Positions 45,367-53,880 of a DNA stretch of 64,000 nt are shown here, one piece after another. The notes below the pieces were generated by a model, which made no database searches, had not been told where the DNA came from, and was given only the letters and a program-made list of their open reading frames with translations. How positions within the stretch are numbered: position 1 is the stretch's first letter; each line of letters opens with the position of its first letter. Source of the stretch: an uncultured Pelagibacteraceae bacterium (GTDB lineage: Bacteria; Pseudomonadota; Alphaproteobacteria; Pelagibacterales; Pelagibacteraceae); contig CACPJP010000003.1 of NCBI GenBank assembly GCA_902634325.1, forward strand, positions 1-64,000, written 5' to 3'. The position numbers and the translations under genes were made by a program.

Positions 45367-46185
45367 TTATATGTAACCAAGTTCTGCCATTTCTTCTCTA
45401 AGATTATTTTCTATTTTTTTTTGAAGTTCAGGCGTTAATTCGTTTTTCCAACTATCTTTTTGACCTTTTCTAAAAAATTTTCCATTTTGAGCTTCAATGA
45501 AACCCTTGTCACTTTCTAAATTTTTTAAATTAGAAAAACTACAAAGTTCTATTGTCTTCTTTATTCTTTCTTTGTCTAAATTAAATTTTATTTTATCTTT
45601 CAGAAATAAAAGTATTTTCTCAAATTCTCCATATGAATTGTCTTTCAAATCTTCATATTTAACAATTATACCAGGGAAGTTTTTTCTTTTTTTCCATGAC
45701 AAATAATTTATTTTCCAAGAACATGTTAATTCTGCTAAAGAAAACTTTCCATTATATCCAATAAAATTTTCATTTAGTAAATCGTCTACTGAATTTTCAA
45801 TTTTTATATTTGAGTGGGCTGCCATAGAGCAAACCACTGATCTTGGGTCACGGACAATATAAACATAAGCGCTGCTATTTTCTTTTGTTGTAAACCATTT
45901 TTCTTTATAAGCAATACACGCATTGTGTGTTTTAAAAAATTTAGTTTCATTACTCAAATTAATTTTTGATTGTGCAATATTCCAATAATTACTAATTCCA
46001 AGAGGATCATTTTTTAATTTATTTAAATCTAAAAAAGTTGAAAAATATTTTGATTGAATAAAATTAGGTATTTCCTTCAAAATATCAAAATCAAATTTAT
46101 TTTCTCCTAAAAAGAAATACGATGAAAGCATAGCGCGTAACCATGTATTTCCGCTTTTTGGATACGATGCCAACCAAATAATCAT
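45367..46185 (-). CDS. PAPS-dependent sulfotransferase family protein
   Basis: The 272-residue protein has the 5'-phosphosulfate loop SYPKSGNTWLRAML at the N-terminus and the 3'-phosphate motif YIVRDPRSVVCSMA. The C-terminal RKGQKDSWKNELTPELQKKI matches the PAPS-binding tail. It would transfer sulfate to a lipid, sugar or small molecule; the acceptor is unknown. It follows the ubiH-like gene by 2 bases on the same strand. SAR11 cells are generally poor at assimilating sulfate, so its sulfate donor supply is a puzzle. Confidence 0.85.
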   Translation of the reverse strand: MIIWLASYPKSGNTWLRAMLSSYFFLGENKFDFDILKEIPNFIQSKYFSTFLDLNKLKNDPLGISNYWNIAQSKINLSNETKFFKTHNACIAYKEKWFTTKENSSAYVYIVRDPRSVVCSMAAHSNIKIENSVDDLLNENFIGYNGKFSLAELTCSWKINYLSWKKRKNFPGIIVKYEDLKDNSYGEFEKILLFLKDKIKFNLDKERIKKTIELCSFSNLKNLESDKGFIEAQNGKFFRKGQKDSWKNELTPELQKKIENNLREEMAELGYI

Positions 46186-46187
46186 AT

Positions 46188-47318
46188 TTAATAAAAAATT
46201 CCTTTATTAGATAAATTTAAACTTAAATCTTTTAAAAATTTAAACTTATTTATATCTCTCAAAATTAAACTTTTTACAGGAGCTGCAATTTTATTATCAC
46301 TAAAAAATTTATTGATAAAGTCAATGCCAATACCAAAAAGAAAATTCTCAGGTTTTCTTAAGCTAACAAAATTATTAAAAATTTGTGAGTCCTTTAGTTG
46401 CATTCCAATAGACAAAAGGTTTTTAATTTCTTTGTTTAGAGTTTTTATATCTCTCAAAATTAAATTGTAACCTTGGCCTGCGATAGGATGAACACTGTAT
46501 GATCCTTCGCCTAAAATCAAAATGTTCTTTTTGGTATAGCTAACGCTCAGCTTGAGAGAGATAGGAAAAAAGTCAATTCTAGAAAAATTAAATATTTTTT
46601 CTACACCTAAAATAATTTTTAGTTTTTGCCTAACTAGGTTATTAATATTTTTTAAATTAAATTTTCTATTAAGACTCCAAACCAATGAAAAGGAATTTTT
46701 GCTTACAGGCAAAACAGCTAGCGGTCCTTCTTTAAAAAAATATTGACTCGGATTAAGATTTTTTAAATTATGTTTTACAACTGTTGTGAGAGCAATTTGT
46801 CGTGTATCATTCTGCACATATCTTTTGCCAATTAAATCATTAACCATATTTGATCCTTTGCCCGTACAAAGAAAAATGGAATCATAAATTATTTTATTTT
46901 TTCCAAATAAGATGCCAGAACTATTAAGGTCTATCTTTTTAGTTTTTTTTTTTAAAATTGTAATGTTCTTACTTTTTTTAATTTTCTTTTTTAATAAAAA
47001 TTTTAGTTTGTTATTATCTATAACATACATTAAATTTTTACCCTCATCCTCGAAGCTCATAAAATTTTTACTTACGCCCGATATTTCGTGATAAAGATTA
47101 ATTTTGTTAGATGGCCAAAATAATTTAGCATTTTTATCTCCTAAAAATTTTAACAAAAAATCATAATTGCTTCGTGACAATGCCGTAGTTCTTTTGTCTT
47201 TTGGGTTTTTTTCAAAATTGGGAGCTACTAAATCTATTTTTAAATTTAGTCTGCTCAAAATGAAAGCAGTTGTTAAACCGGTCAGCCCATCTCCAACAAT
47301 ACAAATTTTTTGTTTCAT
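46188..47318 (-). CDS. UbiH/UbiF-family FAD monooxygenase (ubiquinone hydroxylase)
   Basis: The 376-residue flavoprotein opens with the FAD motif CIVGDGLTGLTTAFI. The second FAD motif is ILGEGSYSVHPIAGQGYNLILRD, where the usual GDAAH is changed to GEGSY but HP-AGQG-N is kept. It would hydroxylate the ring of a ubiquinone precursor. Which position it attacks cannot be read. It overlaps hemE by 4 bases and lies 2 bases before the sulfotransferase. Confidence 0.85.
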   Translation of the reverse strand: MKQKICIVGDGLTGLTTAFILSRLNLKIDLVAPNFEKNPKDKRTTALSRSNYDFLLKFLGDKNAKLFWPSNKINLYHEISGVSKNFMSFEDEGKNLMYVIDNNKLKFLLKKKIKKSKNITILKKKTKKIDLNSSGILFGKNKIIYDSIFLCTGKGSNMVNDLIGKRYVQNDTRQIALTTVVKHNLKNLNPSQYFFKEGPLAVLPVSKNSFSLVWSLNRKFNLKNINNLVRQKLKIILGVEKIFNFSRIDFFPISLKLSVSYTKKNILILGEGSYSVHPIAGQGYNLILRDIKTLNKEIKNLLSIGMQLKDSQIFNNFVSLRKPENFLFGIGIDFINKFFSDNKIAAPVKSLILRDINKFKFLKDLSLNLSNKGIFY

Positions 47319-48325
47319 CTTTTTCTTTCCCTTAGAATTTTTATAACATACTCAATTATTTCTGGCTTGGTTTCTGGTATAACCCCATGGCCTAAATTAA
47401 ATATGTAAGGATAATCTGAAAATATTGTAATAAATTTTTCAACATTTTTTTTTATATTTTCTTTTTCCGTTAAAAGAATTTTAGGATCCATCCCCCCCTG
47501 TATTGGAATTCCGTTTACTTTATCTTTTATCCAACTTGGATCAATTTCATAATCTATACTGATACAGTCCGGTTTAACTATGGAACAGAAATTTATATAA
47601 TTATTTTTAATTCCTCTTGGAAAACAAATTGCGGGTATTTTGGATTTTTTAATGTGTTCTACAATTTTTAAAGTAGGCATATAACAATAATTTTCTAGTT
47701 CGTTGCCCGGCAAGAGATTTGCCCACGAATCAAATATTTGTATAACATTTGCTCCAGCTTCTATTTGTTTGTCGACATGTAAACAAATTGCTTCTTCAAT
47801 TTTTTTTAAAATTTTGTTAGATGCAGACTTATTTTTATTAATATAATTTATATCAAAATTTTTTTTGGGGGACTCGCGATTCATCATATAAACCAATAAA
47901 GTCCAAGGAGCGCCCACAAATCCTATTAGGTTTTGATTTTTTATTTTCTTTTTTACCTTTCTTATTCCTTCATAAACCGGGGATAATTTCTTTATAAATT
48001 CATTGTTATTGGTATTAATTATTTTATCTATATTTAAATTTCCCAATTTAGGGCCAAAATTCTTTTTGAACTCAACTTCCTGATTTAATCCATAAGGTAT
48101 CATCAAGATATCAGAAAATATTATTGCTGCATCAAGATCAAATCTATTCATTGGTTGTAAAGTTATGTCGGTTACTAAATCAGAGTTTAAACAGAGTTTA
48201 ATAAAATTTTGGTTTTTTTCTCTTATTTTTCTAAATTCTGGTAAATATCTTCCTGCTTGTCTCATAAACCAAACGGGCATTAAAGAAGAATTTCTATTTA
48301 GTATACATTCAGTTAGTTTATTCAT
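47315..48325 (-). CDS. hemE: Uroporphyrinogen decarboxylase
   Basis: HemE converts uroporphyrinogen III to coproporphyrinogen III. It has PVWFMRQAGRYLPEFR at the N-terminus, then FVGAPWTLLVYM and NLGHGVIPET. I prefer the ATG at 48323-48325 (336 residues) over the ORF-track TTG two codons upstream. It faces away from the candidate origin and is divergent from ppsR. hemE at the origin is a known alphaproteobacterial arrangement. Confidence 0.96.
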   Translation of the reverse strand: MNKLTECILNRNSSLMPVWFMRQAGRYLPEFRKIREKNQNFIKLCLNSDLVTDITLQPMNRFDLDAAIIFSDILMIPYGLNQEVEFKKNFGPKLGNLNIDKIINTNNNEFIKKLSPVYEGIRKVKKKIKNQNLIGFVGAPWTLLVYMMNRESPKKNFDINYINKNKSASNKILKKIEEAICLHVDKQIEAGANVIQIFDSWANLLPGNELENYCYMPTLKIVEHIKKSKIPAICFPRGIKNNYINFCSIVKPDCISIDYEIDPSWIKDKVNGIPIQGGMDPKILLTEKENIKKNVEKFITIFSDYPYIFNLGHGVIPETKPEIIEYVIKILRERKR

Positions 48326-48598
48326 TATCAATATTATAGTTTTAAATTATAAATGATGTAATAGGCCATGTTAGCTATAGAAAATGGTATAATTTTCAAC
48401 TTATATACATACTAAAAGACATATATTTTGCTTATAAAGGCGTATTTTGTTTCATTGTTCACAGTGTTAATTATTAATTATTAAATTATAAACATATAAT
48501 AACTTGTTTGTAGTTTGTTAATTTAGAGTGAATAAAAAATCAACTTTATGAATTTTTGTTAAAATTTGGTACTTATTATAGAATAATTCACATAATTA
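48326..48598. other. Candidate chromosomal replication origin (oriC)
   Basis: This 273-base AT-rich gap separates divergent hemE and ppsR. That same pair flanks the origin in Caulobacter and was proposed for Rickettsia (hemE-RP001). Four near-matches (8 of 9) to the DnaA box TTATNCACA are seen: 48401-48409, 48455-48463, 48584-48592, and reverse 48527-48535. A tandem 7-mer TTAATTA (48467-48480 plus a partial copy) resembles an unwinding element. No perfect DnaA box is present, and AT-rich DNA gives chance hits. dnaA itself is not in the window. Confidence 0.5.
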
Positions 48599-49420
48599 AT
48601 GACAACAAAATATCAAATATTTTTAATATCCGACTCAACGGGGGAAACCCTAGATAGAATTTTCTTGGCATTACAATCTCAGTTTGCAAACTTTGAATAT
48701 GATAAAAAAGAATTTGTTTTCATAAGAACAGAACAACAAATAAATAAAATTATAAACGAATGTAAAGATAAAAAAAATTCAGTAATTTTATATACCATTG
48801 TAGACACAAAACTTGCAAAATTTTTAGCAATAGAAAGTTTAAAAAATAACATTCCTTGCTTTGGGGTTTTAGGAAATCTAATCTTAAGTTTTTCAAAACT
48901 TCTTAACCAAAAAGCAACACACAAACCCAGCGCCCAACACGTTTTGGATGAAGCTTATTATAAAAGGATAGAGGCAATACAATTTACAATGTCACATGAT
49001 GATGGAAAGAAAAACGAAGATATTGAAATGGCAGATATAGTTTTGGTAGGAGTTAGCAGAACAAGCAAAACGCCAACATCGGTGTATTTGGCTAATAGAG
49101 GGTACAAAACATTAAATATACCGCTTGTTTCTGAACAAAAAATTCCTCAGCTTTTAGAGAAAGAAAACAAAAAATTTTGTGTGGTAGGATTATTTGCTGA
49201 TCCAGAAAGATTATCAGAAACAAGAAAAATAAGAGCAAACGTTAATCAGTCTATTGATTTAAAATCTTATACAGATGTAGAGAAAATTAAAATTGAAGTA
49301 GAAAATTCAAAAAAAATTTTTAAAAAATATAATTGGCCCACAATAGATGTTACTCGTAGATCAGTTGAGGAAACAGCAGCATCTATAATTAAAATTTTTG
49401 AAATTAAAAAAAATAAATGA
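48599..49420 (+). CDS. ppsR: Pyruvate,water/phosphate dikinase regulatory protein (DUF299)
   Basis: The 273-residue protein is a bifunctional kinase/phosphorylase that switches PEP synthase or pyruvate phosphate dikinase. It begins FLISDSTGETLDRIF and contains the P-loop-like GVSRTSKTPTSVYLANRG. C-terminal DVTRRSVEETAASI is also conserved. In alphaproteobacteria this gene lies next to the origin (Caulobacter CC0001, Rickettsia RP001). It overlaps maf by 4 bases and heads the ppsR-maf-aroE-coaE-dnaQ operon. Confidence 0.93.
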   Translation: MTTKYQIFLISDSTGETLDRIFLALQSQFANFEYDKKEFVFIRTEQQINKIINECKDKKNSVILYTIVDTKLAKFLAIESLKNNIPCFGVLGNLILSFSKLLNQKATHKPSAQHVLDEAYYKRIEAIQFTMSHDDGKKNEDIEMADIVLVGVSRTSKTPTSVYLANRGYKTLNIPLVSEQKIPQLLEKENKKFCVVGLFADPERLSETRKIRANVNQSIDLKSYTDVEKIKIEVENSKKIFKKYNWPTIDVTRRSVEETAASIIKIFEIKKNK

Positions 49421-49998
49421 AAATCATTTTAGCATCAAAAAGTGGTGTAAGAAAAAATATTTTAGACAAGAATAATATTGAAAACGAAGTATGTATATCT
49501 AATGTTAATGAAGATGATATAAAAATGTCTTTAATTTCTGAAGGCGCGAATCCAATGCTTATATCAAAAAATCTGGCCGAGCTTAAGGCAAACAAGGTAA
49601 GTTCTAAAAAACCAGATGAAATGGTTTTAGGCGCCGATAGTGTAATCGATCTTAACGGGGAACTTGTTTCAAAACCAAAAGACAGAGAAGAAGCTTTAAA
49701 GATTCTTCAAAAATTAAATGGTAAAAAACACCAATTAATTAGTTCTGTATGTATATCTAAAAATGGTTCTATGATATGGAATTTTACAGACGCTTCCACT
49801 TTAACCATGAAGCAACTTAATTTAGACGAAATTAAATCGTATTTAGCCAAAGTGGAAGACAAAGAATTATATGCTTATGGGGTTTATCAAATCGAAGCAG
49901 GCGGCAGATCTTTATTTTCAAAAATAGAAGGCAACGAAGATACGATTATGGGTTTGCCCGTTAAACAAATTAAGGATTATTTAAAAAATATTAAATGA
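49417..49998 (+). CDS. maf: Maf-family nucleotide pyrophosphatase
   Basis: Maf proteins hydrolyse non-canonical or standard NTPs to NMPs. The N-terminal motif reads ILASKSGVRKNIL, where the usual S-P-R is S-G-V-R, and the catalytic Asp is in LGADSVIDL. Later KPKDREEALKILQKLNGKKH and YQIEAGG are typical. Length 193 is normal. Overlaps of 4 bases with both ppsR and aroE indicate one operon. Confidence 0.92.
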   Translation: MKIILASKSGVRKNILDKNNIENEVCISNVNEDDIKMSLISEGANPMLISKNLAELKANKVSSKKPDEMVLGADSVIDLNGELVSKPKDREEALKILQKLNGKKHQLISSVCISKNGSMIWNFTDASTLTMKQLNLDEIKSYLAKVEDKELYAYGVYQIEAGGRSLFSKIEGNEDTIMGLPVKQIKDYLKNIK

Positions 49999-50792
49999 AA
50001 AAATATTTAGTTATAGGCAATCCTATCGAACATTCATTGTCCCCTAAATTGCACAATTACTGGATAAAAGAAAATAATATTGATGCAATCTATGATAAAA
50101 AATCTATTAAAGAAGAAGATATAAAGGAAATTATTAGCAAATTAAAAAATGACAATATTTCAGGAATTAATGTAACAGTTCCTTTTAAAAAGAAAGTTAT
50201 ACCCTTTTTGAATGAGCTAACAACTCTTGCTCAAGAAACAGATTCGGTGAACACAATATATAAAAAAGAAAATAAAATTATTGGAGATAACACTGATATT
50301 GGCGGGTTTGAGCATGCATTAAAACATATCAATTATAATGTTAGAGGGAAAAAAGCTTTTATTTTAGGAGCAGGGGGAGTTGCACCATCAATTATTTATG
50401 CTTTAAAAAAAATTGGCATTTCAAAAATTACTTTAAGCAATAGAACCAAAGAAAAAGCTGAATTTTTGAAAAACAAATATCCTGATTTGAACGTTATAAA
50501 TTGGGGAGAAACTTCAAATTCTGACATCATAATTAATGCTACAAGTCTAGGTCTCAAGGAAAATGATGAAATAAAATTAGATTATTCTAAAATTGGTAAA
50601 AACAAACTTTTCTACGATATTATTTATAATCCAGGCAAAACAAAATTTTTAATCAAAGCAAAAAAGTTTAATAATAAAATTGAAAATGGCAAATATATGT
50701 TTGCTTGTCAGGCCCAATTAGCTTTTCAAATTTGGCACAATGTTAAACCAATAATAAATGAAAAGGTTCTTGAGTTATTAGAAAATGATTAA
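49995..50792 (+). CDS. aroE: Shikimate dehydrogenase
   Basis: AroE reduces 3-dehydroshikimate with NADPH in aromatic synthesis. Marks are GNPIEHSLSPKLHN, the catalytic Lys in NVTVPFKKK (65), Asp101 in GDNTDIGGF, the dinucleotide motif LGAGGVAPSIIYAL and NATSLGL. Length 265 is normal. It overlaps coaE by 8 bases. Confidence 0.95.
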   Translation: MKKYLVIGNPIEHSLSPKLHNYWIKENNIDAIYDKKSIKEEDIKEIISKLKNDNISGINVTVPFKKKVIPFLNELTTLAQETDSVNTIYKKENKIIGDNTDIGGFEHALKHINYNVRGKKAFILGAGGVAPSIIYALKKIGISKITLSNRTKEKAEFLKNKYPDLNVINWGETSNSDIIINATSLGLKENDEIKLDYSKIGKNKLFYDIIYNPGKTKFLIKAKKFNNKIENGKYMFACQAQLAFQIWHNVKPIINEKVLELLEND

Positions 50793-51336
50793 AATTGGTA
50801 TTACAGGATCGATTGCATCAGGCAAATCAACTGTAGCAAAGATGCTATCAAAAAAAAAATATCCAATTTTTAACGCCGATTATGAGGTTAGAAAAATTTA
50901 TAAAAAAAATTTTTTTAAAGATAAAGTATATAAAACATTAGGAGTTAAGAGCAAAAAGGAGATAAAAAGGATTATAAGTAAAAATCCAAAAAAATTAAAA
51001 ACAGCAGAAAAAATAATTCATCCATTGATACGAAAAGAATTAAGAGCTTTTACGAAAAGAAATAGAAGAAAAAAATTTTTAATATTTGAAATTCCACTTT
51101 TGGTAGAAAGTAAGCTTATGAACAATTTTCATAAAATAATATTTGTAAATTCTAAAAGAGACATCAGGATAAAAAGATTCCAAAGAAAAGGAAAAAATAT
51201 GAAACTTTTTAATGTTTTGGATAAAAGACAACTCAAGCCTGTAAAAAAAATTAAATTTTGTGATTATGTTATTCACAACAATAATTCTTTAAAAAAATTA
51301 AAAAAGCGTGTTAAACTTATTCAAAATAAATTATGA
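50785..51336 (+). CDS. coaE: Dephospho-CoA kinase
   Basis: CoaE does the last step of coenzyme A synthesis. The P-loop GSIASGKS (8-15) is preceded by KIGIT; FNADYEVRKIY follows, and IFEIPLLVESKL is the CoA-binding region. Length 183 is on the short side but complete. It overlaps aroE by 8 bases and dnaQ by 4. Confidence 0.93.
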   Translation: MIKIGITGSIASGKSTVAKMLSKKKYPIFNADYEVRKIYKKNFFKDKVYKTLGVKSKKEIKRIISKNPKKLKTAEKIIHPLIRKELRAFTKRNRRKKFLIFEIPLLVESKLMNNFHKIIFVNSKRDIRIKRFQRKGKNMKLFNVLDKRQLKPVKKIKFCDYVIHNNNSLKKLKKRVKLIQNKL

Positions 51337-52004
51337 ACGAAGTAATTTTAGATACTGAAACCACAGGCCTATCATTAAAAGAAGATCATAGAATTATTGA
51401 AATAGCTTGTATCGAAACAAATAATCTTATACCCACAAAAAAAGTTTTTTATAAACTTATTAATCCTGAAAGAGAAGTTTCAAAGGATGCTCTAAAAATT
51501 CATGGTTATGACAATGAAAAATTAAAAAAAGAGCCAAAGTTTAAAGAAATAGCAAATGAGTTCATCAAATTTATCTCAGGAAAAAAATTAATTATACACA
51601 ACGCTCCTTTCGATATTGGTTTTATAAATCATGAATTGAAGAAGATTAATATGCAATTAATTGATTTAAAAAAAAATGTAATTGATACTCTTGAAATTGC
51701 TAGATCTAAATATCCAGGATCCTCGAATTCTCTAGATAGTTTATGCAAAAAATTTGATGTAGATTTGTCTAAAAGAACAAAACACAATGCACTATTAGAC
51801 TGTGAACTTTTAAGAAAAGTTTATATCAATCTTATTGGAGAAAAAGAACCAACTCTGGTTTTTCAAGATAATAGTGAAAAAAATTTTTCTAATATAAAAA
51901 ACGAACTAGTTGAATATTCTAAAACGATAGTAAAAATTTCTAAAAAAGAATTAGAAAATCATAAAAATTTTTTGAAAAGCGAAATGAAAAAAAATTATTT
52001 TTGA
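51333..52004 (+). CDS. dnaQ: DNA polymerase III epsilon subunit (3'-5' proofreading exonuclease)
   Basis: The DEDD exonuclease motifs are present: ILDTETTGL (Asp7, Glu9), IIHNAPFDIGFINHEL, and KHNALLDCELLRKVY. The 223-residue length includes a short C-terminal part for polymerase binding. It is the last gene of the ppsR operon and converges with secB, overlapping by 10 bases. Confidence 0.95.
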   Translation: MNEVILDTETTGLSLKEDHRIIEIACIETNNLIPTKKVFYKLINPEREVSKDALKIHGYDNEKLKKEPKFKEIANEFIKFISGKKLIIHNAPFDIGFINHELKKINMQLIDLKKNVIDTLEIARSKYPGSSNSLDSLCKKFDVDLSKRTKHNALLDCELLRKVYINLIGEKEPTLVFQDNSEKNFSNIKNELVEYSKTIVKISKKELENHKNFLKSEMKKNYF

Positions 52005-52417
52005 TTTTTTTTATTTTCATAAAGTTTTAAAAAATTAATTTTTTCCTCTATATTGATTTTTTTAAAACCTGATTTTTCAAATAAAATAATAATTATATTT
52101 CTTATTTCTGGATATATGTCTGTTGGAACTTTTATCAGTATAATTTTTTCCAATTCGTTTCTTTCAATTTTTCCTTCGATTTGTACTATAGAAGCGAGCT
52201 CAACAGATACATGAATATTTTTTGTATAATTTTTTTCCTTAGGCTCTAATCTTAAATTTACATTTACCTGTAAAATATTTTCTTTAATTTTATTACTATT
52301 TATGTCACAAATAAATCTGTAATTTTTTATATCTTTTTCGATAAGAAAATATGTTTTTGAATCAATTATCTCAAAAGATAAATCTCTGATATACTTTGTT
52401 ATTATTTTATAATTCAT
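51995..52417 (-). CDS. secB: Protein-export chaperone SecB
   Basis: SecB keeps precursor proteins unfolded and hands them to SecA. The 140-residue protein is short and diverged but keeps YIRDLSFE near the N-terminus, NVNLRLEPKEKNYT and VSVELASIVQIEG. The position opposite dnaQ and after fxsA is the conserved alphaproteobacterial arrangement, which supports the call. It overlaps fxsA by 11 bases. Confidence 0.85.
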   Translation of the reverse strand: MNYKIITKYIRDLSFEIIDSKTYFLIEKDIKNYRFICDINSNKIKENILQVNVNLRLEPKEKNYTKNIHVSVELASIVQIEGKIERNELEKIILIKVPTDIYPEIRNIIIILFEKSGFKKINIEEKINFLKLYENKKNQK

Positions 52418-52823
52418 CTTTGTCTTTATCTACAATTTCTCCGTCAATATAGTTCTCTTTTTCTTTTATAGAAGATTTTCTTTCTAGAAAGAATAAATTT
52501 ATTATTTTTTTTCTTGTAAATGGAATAAGCAATAAAAATCCAAAAAAATCTGTAATAAAACCTGGAATTATAAGAAGTAGTGCAGCAAAAGCTATCGAAG
52601 CTCCTGAGATCATTTCAAAAATAGGAGATTTGTTTTTATATAAATTATAAACACCAGATCTTAAAGTGTTCAAACCTTCTATTTTTGCAAAATAAATACC
52701 AATGACTGCTGTTAAAAATATAAGACCAACAGTAGTCAATGCCCCAATGTTTTGGCCTATTTTTATCATTACGAAAATTTCTACAGCTGGAACAGCTATT
52801 AAAAACAATAAAAGTGTGTTCAT
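52407..52823 (-). CDS. fxsA: FxsA family membrane protein
   Basis: The 138-residue protein has three to four helices. FxsA motifs are LFLIAVPAVEIFVMIKIGQNIGALTT and the C-terminal LLIIPGFITDFFGFLLLIPFTR. FxsA is linked to phage exclusion in E. coli but is widespread. It is transcribed with secB and divergent from the Tim44-like gene. Confidence 0.93.
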   Translation of the reverse strand: MNTLLLFLIAVPAVEIFVMIKIGQNIGALTTVGLIFLTAVIGIYFAKIEGLNTLRSGVYNLYKNKSPIFEMISGASIAFAALLLIIPGFITDFFGFLLLIPFTRKKIINLFFLERKSSIKEKENYIDGEIVDKDKDEL

Positions 52824-52849
52824 TTGGCAGTTACTAAATTATATTATTA

Positions 52850-53473
52850 ATGTATATTTATCAAACTATGAGTAGTAATTTTGGATATTTGGACATTATA
52901 CTTTTGGCAATGATTGCTGGATTTATAGTTTTAAGGTTAAGAAGTATATTAGGAAGAAAAACAGGTCATGAAGATAAAGTTTATACTGACTTTGTAGATA
53001 AGAAGTTTGGACAATTTAAAAATCCAGAAGAAACAAATTTAAAAAAATCTCCTACAGAATTTAATGCAAATGACAAAAAAAAATTTCTTAAAGGTGCTGA
53101 AATAGCTTACGAAACAATACTTGCTTCTTTTTCGAAGGGAGATAAGGAGAGTTTAAAAAATTTACTAACTGAAAAAATGCAAGCAAACTTTTCCTCAGCT
53201 ATTGAAGATAGAAATTCAAAAAAAATTAAATCAGAATTAACTTTCATTGGAATTAAATCATCCGCAATTCAAAAATTTGAAAAAACAACAGAAGCTCTTT
53301 TTTTTACTGTAAAATTTGTAAGTGAAATTATATCTGTTAAAAGGGACAAAGATAATAAAATATTAGAAGGTGATCCTAATAAAATTAAGACTGTAATTGA
53401 TCATTGGAAATTTACACGAAAAATTTCTAGTCTAAGTCCAAATTGGTATCTTGCAGAAATTAAAAACTCTTGA
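52850..53473 (+). CDS. Tim44-like domain protein
   Basis: An N-terminal membrane helix (LDIILLAMIAGFIVLRLRSILG, about 14-35) is followed by a Tim44-like domain (about 80-205) with FLKGAEIAYETILASFSKGD and WKFTRKISSLSPNWYLAEI. In alphaproteobacteria such proteins sit in the inner membrane and may help assembly of membrane complexes. The Met at residue 7 is an alternative start. The stop overlaps the Smr gene start. Confidence 0.85.
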   Translation: MYIYQTMSSNFGYLDIILLAMIAGFIVLRLRSILGRKTGHEDKVYTDFVDKKFGQFKNPEETNLKKSPTEFNANDKKKFLKGAEIAYETILASFSKGDKESLKNLLTEKMQANFSSAIEDRNSKKIKSELTFIGIKSSAIQKFEKTTEALFFTVKFVSEIISVKRDKDNKILEGDPNKIKTVIDHWKFTRKISSLSPNWYLAEIKNS

Positions 53474-53880
53474 CAAAAGATTCTAACCAAAAAGATTGGG
53501 AGAATTTTTTAAATAATCCTTCAGATGTTTTTGATAAAGATAATATAGGAAAAAATAATCAAAAAAAATTGACCAAATATAAATTTGATTTTCATGGTTA
53601 TTCAATAGAGGATGCTAATAAAAAAATAGAGTATTTAATTTCTAAATCTTTAGAAGAAGGAATTGAAGAACTTCTTATTGTCACAGGAAAAGGTATTCAT
53701 TCAAATAGAAAAGATGATATTTATGTTTCAAAAGACTATAACAAATTACAAAGTACATTACCTGAATTTATAAAAAATAATTCGGAATTAAGTTCTAAAA
53801 TACAAAAAATAAGACAAGCACCCGAAGAACTTGGTGGTAGTGGTGCTTTAATTCTTAAATTAAAGAAAATTAAAGAATAA
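53470..53880 (+). CDS. Smr-domain protein
   Basis: The 136-residue protein has the Smr fold: [18 protein letters not shown], then [11 protein letters not shown] (the conserved TGKG) and ending [16 protein letters not shown]. Smr domains bind or nick nucleic acids and are tied to ribosome rescue. The start is TTG, overlapping the upstream TGA as TTGA. It converges with hslU, overlapping by 11 bases. Confidence 0.87.
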   Translation: MTKDSNQKDWENFLNNPSDVFDKDNIGKNNQKKLTKYKFDFHGYSIEDANKKIEYLISKSLEEGIEELLIVTGKGIHSNRKDDIYVSKDYNKLQSTLPEFIKNNSELSSKIQKIRQAPEELGGSGALILKLKKIKE

